Below are positions 1-9,184 of a stretch of DNA of 64,000 bases, in pieces. The notes below the pieces were generated by a model. That model did not search any database. It had not been told where the DNA came from and saw only the letters and a program-made list of their open reading frames with translations. The stretch comes from Nemertoderma westbladi (lineage: Eukaryota > Xenacoelomorpha > Nemertodermatida > Nemertodermatidae), in assembly GCA_032718475.1 (NCBI GenBank), contig JAUCBJ010006254.1:1-64000 (forward strand). Reading direction: 5' to 3'. The first letter of the stretch is position 1; the number at the start of each line of letters is the position of its first letter. Made by a program: the position numbers and the translations under genes.

Positions 1-689
1 AACATAGCGCGATAGCTTTCCCACCCAACAGGGCAGATGCTGAGGTATGAAGTTGGTATAAACAGAATGTTTTCCAAATGTAGTTGTAGTGGAAACACAA
101 AAGTAGGCCTATATTAATTATATGTAATTTTTTTTAATGTTTAAAGACAACTATTAGCTAAAGTTTTAAAGATTTAATTAATTAATAATTCTAAACAAAA
201 CAATAGTATATGATTAAATTCTAAAAAAAATGCAACAACTAGCTTTAAAATTTAAAAATTACTAGTCAAAAAAGGCAGTACAATATAGGCCTACTCATTT
301 TAAATCGAAAAAGCTAGCTAGTCTCTTTTATCAAACTATAGTTTTTTTAAGTTTCAAAATTATGAAATCAGGTTTACAGTAGGCCTACTATTAAAATAAG
401 GAACCAGTACGCCTTTAAAGCGTAGGCCTAAACTGCATTAAATCAAGCATAATTAAAAGCAACATACTGTATTGTTTTTTTTATCAAGCGGCTATATCAG
501 GGTTTATTGTTGAAGTTACTTAAATCTCGATGCGAGTGTATGAACCTAGTCTGCCGCATTCACGAGCATTAATTAGTAATTATTGTACTATTATTATGAA
601 CTTTAGAAACAAATACCGCAACTCAATTTAACACTAATTTCGTATAACTTCATTAATAATCGTTCTGCTATATTAATTGTCTATCGTCG
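1..689. other. AT-rich non-coding flank
   Basis: The stretch is AT-rich and contains scattered short TAGGCCTA and ACCGGTA-type motifs that recur over the whole window. I see no convincing exon or RNA gene. The last bases before 690 would be the 5' UTR or promoter of the small tail-anchored gene that follows. Confidence 0.5.
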
Positions 690-3600
690 ATGCCTTCTCC
701 TCCAGTTCCACCACCGGCGCCCGCCCCCATCACGTTGATGAGTGGCGGCGTTCCTCGTTCGAGAAGAAGAACCCCCAGTGGAGGCAGCGTTACTAATGAT
801 GTTAGTACAACGGATTCATACTCATTATAAATAACAGTTAATAAAATTATATGATATATGAAGGCCATAATAAACCATAATGTACTTCATTGCCTTATTG
901 TGTTGTATATATATTATATATTTTATAGGTGAGTTTGTAAAATTTCCATATTGGGTGACCCATATCGAACCAGTGCCTCTCTTCCTTCCTTATTGGGCTA
1001 GCAAACATTTTTATTTTTGCTAACTCTGTGTGTGTGTATTTATTAAATAGAATAAATTGCCTCCACCGCACGCCGCACCCGCACGCAAAAACATGGAGCT
1101 TTCAAACGCTCATATCCAGATATCTCAGGATTTCAAAATTTAGATTAGAATATTTATTACACATTTGGAATCCTGGCAAAGTTTTCTCTATCCGTATCAA
1201 CGAACAACTTTACGATCTGACAACTGGTGTAATATTGACGAAAGCACATTTATTGAGAGCTTGCAGCTAAAGTTAATTAAAACAAAAATAACAATACTGG
1301 CTTACCCGGGAGGGAGGAGGGAGGTGAAACTATCTCTTTTTCAAATTTAATGCTATCTAATTACGATGTAGACAAATTTAGGGGTCGAGTGGGGGAGTGT
1401 GGGGGGGGGGGAGTTGGTGTACCTGAATTTACGACACTAAAAAAGATTAATATTGGTTATTTATATATTTATATAGATTAAGGGGTGAGTCACAGAATAG
1501 TGACACTATCTATATTCGAAGACATTCTGTATTGAATTAATTATTACTAATCCACAGAATGATGTTCCATCAACGGACTCACCCTCGGGCGTCCCAGTAC
1601 CGGATATCCAAATAACAACAGGGTAATTAATACTTATATCACATCCGCAATAATTTTTATTGTCCGTTTAAATCACTCATGATGTCCTTTTTTTTTTACT
1701 TTTTATGTCCTCCAGAAATTTACCGTTAGGTTCCATGCTACCGATTTCTCTACTGCTGTTTTTTCAGGCTATCAGTACCGGTATTAGTTTTTTTTTACTT
1801 TTTATGTCCTCCAGAAATTTACCTTTTTAGGTTCCATGCTACCGGTTTCTCTACTGCTGTTCTCTCAGGCTATCAGTACCGGTATTAGTATATAGAGCAC
1901 TATTTTGCAGTATTGCTGTATTGTATGTACAAATGTAGGTATAAAGCAGGTATTTTAGTACCGGTACCGGTACCGGCACCGGTACTGCTGTAGGCCTACT
2001 GTGTAGCCTACCATTTAAATACGGTAATGGTAGGCCTACCACTCGCTCGCCTCTGTAACCCACTCCTTTCCTTCAATTAGTTAAATGATCGTTTATTGTT
2101 TTGGTTAGAAAATCCCGCCTCTGTAACCTGCTCCTTTCCCTGATTTGGTAAAGTTACCGTATATTGTTTTGGTTAGAAAGGCCCGCCTCTGTAACCTGCT
2201 CCTCTCCTTCATTTTGTAAAGTGACTGTTTATTGTTTTGGTTAGAAAATCCCGCCTCTGTAACCTGCCCCTTTCCTTCAATTAGTTAAGTGATCGTTTAT
2301 TGTTTTGGTTAGAAAATCCCGCCTCTGTAACCTGCTCCTTTCCCTCAATTAGTTAAGTGATCGTTTATTGTTTTGGTTAGAAAATCCCGCCTCTGCAACC
2401 TGCTCCTTTCTCTCAATTGGTAATGTTATCGTTTATTGTTTTGGTTAGAAAAGACCATCTATGTAACCTGCTCCTTTCCTTCATTTGGTAAAGTGATTGT
2501 TTATTGTTTTGGTTAGAAAATCCCCCCTCTGTAACCTGCTCCTTTCCCTGATTTGGTAAAGTGACCGTTTATTGTTTTGGTTAGAAAGGCTAGCCTCTGT
2601 AACCTGCTCCTTTCCTTCATTTGGTAAAGTGACTGTTTATTGTTTTGGTTAGAAAATCCGGCCTTAACCTGCTCCTTTCCATCAATTGGTAATTGTTTTT
2701 GGCTATAAAATGAGTGTTTTGCTACGTCATGTGGTAATCGATTATCGACAACAACCACAAACTATTAAATTTAGAGTCTTTTACCACAGGCGCATATGGA
2801 AATCTATCTCATAGTCTATAAATCATGGAATTTTGAATGTTTTGGCACAGGCATAGTGAAACCAACTGTCCGACAGACCAGAAATCAACAAATTTTGAAT
2901 GTTATGGCATAGGCATGTTGAAATCAACTGTCTGACAGTCCAGAAATCAGCAGTCTCCTGACAGTTTGAAGAAATACATATATAAAAAGTCATTAAAGGA
3001 CAACAAAAGTCATTATGCACAATTCGTAAAAAAAGGAGGACTTAAAAAGTCAAATAAAAGGACATAAAAAATCACTGCCTATCATATCATACAGTTGTTA
3101 TAGCAACAGGGTAAATAATACTTATATCTTATCATACAGTTGCTATAGCAACAGGGTAATTAATACTTATATCATATCATGCAGTTGTTATAGCAACAGG
3201 GTAATTAATACTTATATCATATCATACAGTTGTTATAGCAACAGGGTAATTAATACTTATATCATATCATACAGTTGTTATAGCAACAGGGTAAATAATA
3301 CTTATATCATATCATACAGTTGCTATAGCAACAGGGTAATTAATACTTATATCATATCATGCAGTTGTTATAGCAACAGGGTAATTAATACTTATATCAT
3401 ATCATACAGTTGTTATAGCAACAGGGTAATTAATACTTATATCATATCATACAGTTGTTATAGCAACAGGGTAATTAATACTTATATCATATCATACAGT
3501 TGTTATAGCAACAGGGTAATTAATACTTATATCATATCATACAGTTGTTATAGCAACAGGGTAATTAATACTTATATCATATCATACAGTTGTTATAGCA

Positions 3601-4903
3601 ACAGGGTAATTAATACTTATATCATATCATACAGTTGTTATAGCAACAGGGTAATTAATACTTATATCATATCATACAGTTGTTATAGCAACAGGGTAAT
3701 TAATACTTATATCATATCATACAGTTGTTATAGCAACAGGGTAATTAATACTTATATCATGTTGTTATACTGTAGCAACAGATTAATTAATACTTATATC
3801 ATATCATACAGTTGTAGTGTGACCGACTACATGTAGCCCGTAGGCTCATTAAACCACCGCACTGCTTCAATTATTGCCGGAATGCATTGCACTTTACGAT
3901 GGAGTGATAATTATTTATTAATTTCATTTTTTTCATTTTTTACTTATATTTTGTTCGATCCGATCAATCTTCCAAAAATACGGAATGGAACAAAATATCC
4001 TCGATCTAGAAGTTTATTCAGTTAATTTCGCATTATTTATTCAAGATCAGTTGGTAATTAATTATTAATAAATTTTGCATTAAAGGTTTTAGTAAAGTAG
4101 GCCATGGTAGAAGGATCTTTTGCTCAAGTAGCTAGTTTAATCAAATTCAAATTTTTGATTTGATTATTTGATTAACGTTCTGGAATATCAACTCACAAAG
4201 TATAGCTAGTACCGGTATTTAGTATAGCTTGAATTATTTAATTAGACAATGGTGCAAAATCTACCTCAAATTTGCTACAGTATAACTTGTTACGTTTAAC
4301 TTCTAAATCAAAAGTAAACGGGTGAAGTGGTCGGCATCGAAATCAAAAGTGAATGTTAAAAAGAAAACAACATCATTTACTCATCTATTTAGTTAAATTG
4401 AGAGTCATTTTCGGATAACACGAATCCCCTCAATATTATTATGTCGTCAAATCTTTATCATAGTGACTGCAATTTGAAACACAACCATTCAACTCACCGT
4501 CGATGTCCACATGGAGCCATTCCTGATATTGTTATCATTAGAAAGCTTGCGTTTCAAGGATTCCAGATTATTTTATGTATAATGTAACTGTAGTATAGGT
4601 ACATAAATATTCAAATATTGCAAGAATTACCGTTCGATGATGGCCATTTATTAATAAGTTTATTATTAATATTATTATTATTATTATTATACAGTAGTTA
4701 TTTGTATATAAAAGCACACTCAAAGTAATATTGATCCCATGTATTTGTTTTGCAGGGACATGGTGTGGGTTGAGATAATACCTGGGATCTCTATTCCTGT
4801 ACCAGCGCGATTCGCGGGATCCGTACAGAGGTATCGAACACCGATCGCGGTTTTACTCTGCGTTATGGTCGTCATGTTCCTGTACTGTATATTTTTGAAA
4901 TAA
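690..4903 (+). CDS. Putative small tail-anchored membrane protein, three exons, unknown function
   Basis: My model joins 690-800, 1558-1622 and 4756-4903 to give about 107 residues. Exon 1 starts at an ATG and is rich in Pro, then Arg/Ser (SPPVPPPAPAP, then RSRRRTPSGG). Exon 2 lies between a CACAG acceptor, with a TACTAAT-like branch site, and a GTAATT donor. Exon 3 follows TTTTGCAG. The exon 2/3 junction keeps phase. Exon 3 ends with a single hydrophobic segment (PIAVLLCVMVVMFLYCIFLK) directly before the stop, as in tail-anchored proteins. AATAAA overlaps the TAA stop at 4899-4904. The exon 1 donor (GTTAGT at 801) is weak, so the exon 1 end is the least certain part. I do not recognise the family. 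The long second intron holds the 68-bp and 45-bp minisatellites. Confidence 0.45.
1686..1889 (+). repeat. Tandem duplication, ~100-bp unit, two copies
   Basis: Two successive copies begin at a poly-T/TTTATGTCCTCCAGAAA segment and end at GGCTATCAGTACCGGTATTAG-like sequence. The period is about 100 bp with few differences. They lie in the putative second intron of the small membrane-protein gene. Confidence 0.75.
2041..2720 (+). repeat. 68-bp minisatellite, about ten copies
   Basis: The anchor CTGTAACC recurs at 2053, 2121, 2189 and 2257 and onward with an exact 68-bp step. Each unit contains TTTATTGTTTTGGTTAGAAAA and TGTAACCTGCTCCTTTCC. Two further monomers with the same 68-bp step lie near 58238-58392 inside a foldback element, so the monomer is shared with a dispersed repeat family. 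Confidence 0.9.
2829..2952 (+). repeat. Tandem duplication, 62-bp unit, two copies
   Basis: TTTTGAATGT recurs at 2831 and 2893, followed in each copy by a GGCAYAGGCAT segment, AACTGTC and CAGAAATCA. The copies are diverged. Confidence 0.7.
3078..3815 (+). repeat. 45-bp minisatellite with an X-box-like palindrome, about 16 copies
   Basis: The unit is exactly 45 bp (anchors at 3091, 3136, 3181 and onward) and highly homogeneous. Each unit carries GTTGTTATAGCAAC, or the perfect palindrome GTTGCTATAGCAAC, then AGGGTAATTAATACTTATATCA. A lone partial unit occurs at about 1615-1645. The last copies before 3815 are degraded. The array is inside the putative second intron of the small tail-anchored gene. 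Confidence 0.9.
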
Positions 4904-5567
4904 AGTTTATTTGATATATAATATTAATTAAGCGTTAAAGAGACTGTTTATCTTGACTTAATTCAGGATACTGAATTAATAATTGTATAACCTATCTCGG
5001 TTTACTGTAATGTGTACCACATGGGTACCGGTACTGTATAGGAGATATGAGGGAATCTTGACACAATCAAAATGGAAACATTACAAAGTGAATATCGACG
5101 CTAATCATCTCTGATTACGAACTAAAATGAAACTGAAACATGTGATAGGCCTATTGTCTCTCGCTTATTGCTTTGATTAGAATAGCATTCCCAATGTAAA
5201 TAAATATGTAAATTGTAGTCTTCGGCTTGTTTAACCTATACAGTATAAATTAAAGTAACCGCCCAACCCCGGGAACGGGGTTGCCATGTATGTGGATGGT
5301 GCCTGGGGCCACACTTCATTTATTTACTTTTTTTAAAATCATTTAAAAATAATATTCGAACAAAGTTAGATAAAATATGCACAAATTATTGTTTATCGGT
5401 TATTGTTCATTGGAATTTGTTTATTATTATTGTTACAAAAAGTAAAGGCAACAAACTTCCTCCATAACACACCTCGTTTGTTGTTAAACAATGTTTCAAT
5501 TTTCGATTCACAAATAACTTACACCATGGCGAACCAATACAACACGCTATTACGTGAATTGCTACTG
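4904..5567. other. Non-coding gap
   Basis: AT-rich, with the AATAAA of the preceding gene at its left edge and a short hairpin CAACCCC/GGGGTTG near 5257-5277. I see no gene. The short open frame near 5403 has no supporting features. Confidence 0.5.
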
Positions 5568-6834
5568 TCCACGAAGCTAAGGAAAATCAACTACTTTCGC
5601 TAAGAAAGATTTTCCTTAGCTGAGATGGTCTATTCATAGTGGGCTATTTTACTTGTATGGGGCAGATTTAGTGTTTTTTGGTCGGGGAAAAAACTAGCCT
5701 TTAAAAGTACCCTGAAATTTTCCATGTATATACTACTCATCAAGGCGCGTCGTGTGGGATGGGTCTCATCTCCAGGAAAAATCTGGTTTCCATGGCAACG
5801 GACTTAGAAAAAAGTCTATGTATTTCAAGTCAATATTTGTAACTCTATTTGTAGGAAAACTATAATACATATAAACTTGGGGTTTCTCAACACAACTATA
5901 AGGTCCATAGCAGAGCCGATTGAGGTTAAATAGAAAATCCAGTTACCTTGGCAACCGGGCTAAACAGATGTTAAAATTTTTAAAATGTTAATTTGAAGCC
6001 TAAGGTTAAGGTGTGATGACTTGGGACCAATCCCTACCCCCACTATATAACTTATTCTGCGTCCGAATTTGATTGTTCTATTTTGCAGTTACCTTGACAA
6101 CCGCTGAAAACAGATGTTTTTATACGAAAATTATTCATTTGTACATAGACTTCACGATAAAATTTTACGAAACTAGGTATGTGTTATCTGGACCACTAGT
6201 TGGAACTTTTAGTGAAACTCAAAACATTCCAGAAATATCTAGTTACCATGGTAACTGTAGTTTTTTTAAAGTTATATATCATTCAAGTCTATAATCATAA
6301 CTCTATTTGGAGAAAAACTGTAATATATATAAACTTGGGGTTTTGCAACTCATCTATAAGGTCCATATACAAGCCGTTCGAAGTTAATTAGAAAATCCAT
6401 TTACCATAGCAACAAGAGTAAACAGATGTTAAAATTAATAAAATGATAATTTGAAGCACAATTTAATAGTATTATGACTTGGGACCAACACCTACCCCCA
6501 CTATATGACTTATTCTGCATCCGAATTACATTGTTCTATTTTTCAGTTTCCATGACAACCACTGCAAACAGATGCATTTTGATAGAAAATCTGTAATTTG
6601 GACATAAACTACAATATTTTCTGAAACTCGATGTGTTATCTGAAAAACAATCTGGACTGAATCTTTTTTCAAAGGTAAAACCAACAGTTCCAGAGAACTC
6701 TAGTTTCCATGGGAATATAAGTTATTTATTGGCAAATGCTACTAAACTAGGCTAAGCAACGAACCAAATTGTGGCCGTTTGTTTAATTTTCCTTAGCTTC
6801 GTGGTTGCATTTCCTTTAGGAAATGCCTTTCTAG
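5568..6834 (+). mobile_element. Helentron-like non-autonomous element (HINE), plus-strand copy
   Basis: The 5' end TCCACGAAGC runs into a hairpin with 14-bp arms AGCTAAGGAAAATC and GATTTTCCTTAGCT. A reversed copy of the 5' terminal sequence (ATTTTCCTTAGCTTCGTGG) sits subterminally at the 3' side. It is followed by the hairpin GCATTTCC/GGAAATGC and the end CTTTCTAG. This asymmetric terminal inverted repeat with a 3' hairpin and CTAG end fits Helitron2/Helentron-derived elements. The body is a degenerate tandem of ~150-bp modules. Seven palindromic 14-mers of the GTTRCCATGGYAAC type start at 5786, 5942, 6088, 6242, 6400, 6546 and 6703. There is no coding capacity. Confidence 0.75.
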
Positions 6835-6880
6835 TATTTTTGTACAAACTTACATTTATTATGAATATACAGAAATAAAA

Positions 6881-7193
6881 GGCAAAGGTTACTGACCTGA
6901 CCCATTGCTCAATTATTAACCGGACCCGTTGACAGAACCCATTGACCGGACCCATTACCATTTAAATGAGCAGGTTCGTAAAGGAGCAAGTTATACAGAT
7001 GGGGTTTGGGGGCACCAAAACAATAAACGAAAGTTAACACATGTTACAAGAATATGGGTCCGGTCACAAAGTTGAGGTAATAAGGGTCCGGTCAATAATA
7101 CACAATAAAATATAATCAAATATAAAGCTTCATTGCGGTATTTAGAGGGTCGGGGTACAGTCAATGTGTCCGCCCGGTCAGTAGCCACTTCCA
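6881..7193 (+). mobile_element. Small inverted-repeat element (MITE-like) with GACCGGACCC repeats
   Basis: Imperfect terminal inverted repeats pair GGCAAAGGTTACTGACC on the left with the reverse complement of GGTCAGTAGCCACTTCC on the right. Both flanks read AAATAAAA, a possible 8-bp target duplication, though it is low complexity. The interior repeats GACCGGACCC-type words in opposite orientations on the two halves, so the element could fold back. There is no coding capacity. Confidence 0.5.
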
Positions 7194-7201
7194 AAATAAA
7201 A

Positions 7202-7859
7202 TCTAGATAAACTAAAATGCATTGGGTTTATTAATTAATTGCTCAACAGGAATATGACTCGTCTGTTTTAAGAAAATATACAGATTATAAAGATGGAGTC
7301 TTATTTAGAAACAATAAATGTGTAAGATAATAGTTATGCCCAGGACCTACAGTATTAATCCCTGCAACCAATGTCTTATGGTTTATGGTCTGGCTTTTAA
7401 GAGGGAAATTCAAACAAGTAAACAGGTGGTGTCCAGAAACAGTTAATTGCACAGTCAGCCTGTCTATAGCCGATGCGATAGCCCCTAGTAGTATTTATTT
7501 GAAAGTTTCGGACATTATTGCTGTATTGCACTCAATTACCCAATATAGTTTTATTCAATTCAGTTTAGTGTTTATATTCTACAGTGGTGACTGGTTCCAG
7601 TCTGTTATTAATATAGACGACTGATCTGAATCAGTATTTACCGGTACTGGCATTATTTGTTATTAGTCTGTTAGTTTTGCAATGCAATTAATGATTTTAA
7701 TATTGTATCCGTCTTGTTCGCTGTTTGAATGATTCTCCTTGCTGGCTTTCGTAATGCTCCTTAAATTTAGTATTTAAACCTTCCGGAATTCTCCCTACGG
7801 CATACGGCTGTACGGTGTTTATTGTAATACGTAAGCTGCTGGATTGAGTGCTTAGAACA
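7202..7859. other. Non-coding region upstream of the XRCC2-like gene
   Basis: AT-rich with no recognised repeat. It should contain the promoter and 5' UTR of the downstream gene, but I can point to no TATA box or other definite element. Confidence 0.4.
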
Positions 7860-8693
7860 ATGGCAACTAACTACGGCTCGTTACTCTCAGCATTTCTCCC
7901 CCGCCCCGATTTAGCGCCGGTGTTTTCGCCTATTTTTCGCGAACATCAGACGTCGCAACCTAAACACGGCGACATCATCGAACTATCGGGTCTAACTAAC
8001 TCCGGTAAATCCCAACTCACCCTCCATTGGTGCGCCAATATAATCTCGTCACGTGACTTGGCACCTAATAACCACGTGATTGTTGTCGACAGCGACGCGA
8101 AATTCCCTATTGTTAGACTGGTTGAGATATTGACGTCCCGACTAGAGACTGTTAATCTGACAGACGGCGATAAACGACAATATATCGATGAGTGTCTGAA
8201 ACGAGTTCTTGTCGTAAGATGCTTCAACTCTTCGCAATACAACGAGAGTTTAGAGGGAATATTAAAGATACTGAATGATAATGTATCAGTGGCTGCAGTT
8301 ATTGTGGACAGCTTATCTTCTTTTTATTGGGAAGAGCGTGGTTTATCTCAGCAACGGTGTACCTCCTACTGGTCTATCCAACAACAGTACGTAGGTAAAC
8401 TGATACGAATTGCCTCGGACTACAGTGTCACCTTGATCGGGGTCAGACCGTTGTACGAGTCACACAGACCAGACGGTACATCTTTCCTACTGAGAGACCA
8501 TATGTGCCCCTTGTGGTCAAACAACATTACACATTCCTTGATTTTGTCACGCATCGACATCGACACAAGTGTTTGTTACAAACTGAAAGTAATTGGTAGT
8601 TCCAATCCTACTGGAGAAAGTCTTACATTTAGTATAAATAAATTCGGCGTACAATTTCCTGATGTTAATTTTGATAGTGATTTCGTATCGTAA
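7860..8693 (+). CDS. XRCC2: XRCC2-like RAD51 paralogue
   Basis: An intronless frame of 277 residues from ATG 7860; the same frame extends upstream only to a GTG. XRCC2 is a RAD51 paralogue that acts in homologous recombination in the BCDX2 complex with RAD51B, RAD51C and RAD51D. A Walker A motif GLTNSGKS lies at about residues 44-51, in the setting GDIIELSG typical of RecA-fold paralogues. The Walker B strand AAVIVDSLSSFYW at about 145-157 closely resembles the XRCC2 version, including the FYW after the Asp-Ser-Leu-Ser. The C-terminal strand with FGVQF also fits XRCC2. Length is close to vertebrate XRCC2 (about 280). There is no N-terminal HhH domain, which argues against RAD51, RAD51C and RAD51D. 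The name rests on motif reading; another RAD51 paralogue is the main alternative. Confidence 0.75.
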   Translation: MATNYGSLLSAFLPRPDLAPVFSPIFREHQTSQPKHGDIIELSGLTNSGKSQLTLHWCANIISSRDLAPNNHVIVVDSDAKFPIVRLVEILTSRLETVNLTDGDKRQYIDECLKRVLVVRCFNSSQYNESLEGILKILNDNVSVAAVIVDSLSSFYWEERGLSQQRCTSYWSIQQQYVGKLIRIASDYSVTLIGVRPLYESHRPDGTSFLLRDHMCPLWSNNITHSLILSRIDIDTSVCYKLKVIGSSNPTGESLTFSINKFGVQFPDVNFDSDFVS

Positions 8694-9184
8694 AATACTC
8701 CACCTTAATTAAATACTGAACCAGACGGCCTTCCAACCACAAGTTATATCGGACCTTGCCTACATTTCTTTAAATGAATTCGCGATTCGGGTAACTTATT
8801 ATCCATATATTCATGTGGATACACGGAAATAACGCTGTCGGAATGCAAGGACTTCATGCAATGTGAATTCCAATCAAATGTTTACGTAAATCTAATAATT
8901 AATTATTAACACCAACTACCATGGCAACCTTCTCGAGCCGAGTTCCCACAAAATATCTCAGATGATATAAAATTATAAATTATTAAAACCGCATCTAGGA
9001 ATAGTTGCTAAGCAACCTGTGAGCCGTAATTGGTTAGAATAACGACACCTGCGCTGATCAATAAAACTGGAGAGACTTAATGTAACTGGACAAAAAACGC
9101 ATTGAGGTATAATGTAATATCTACAGTTATATTTATTATCGTTCTAATTACACTTATAAATTTCACTCATTAACGCCAATAACC
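8694..9184. other. Intergenic region between XRCC2-like and EGF-like genes
   Basis: No gene seen. It contains a 13-bp X-box-like inverted repeat at 9004-9016 and a half-site CCATGGCAAC near 8919. Confidence 0.5.
9004..9016. promoter_or_regulatory. X-box-like inverted repeat (possible RFX site)
   Basis: GTTGCTAAGCAAC is a perfect inverted repeat around one base and fits the general RFX X-box form, GTNRYC then RGYAAC with a short spacer. It lies 169 bases before the ATG at 9185, within the distance at which X-boxes regulate ciliary genes in animals. Binding is inferred only. Confidence 0.35.

Noticed and set aside
668-868. Minus-strand 66-codon frame
   Set aside because: It is the antisense of the proposed plus-strand exon 1, which has better support from an ATG, Pro/Arg composition and joining exons.
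1755-1889. Second hammerhead remnant (CAGGCTATCAG motif)
   Set aside because: It resembles part of the reverse complement of the 23.7-kb core but lacks CTGATGA, GAAAC and any stem.
3078-3815. CRISPR-like array
   Set aside because: The 45-bp units are contiguous with no unique spacers and the context is a metazoan intron, so this is a minisatellite.
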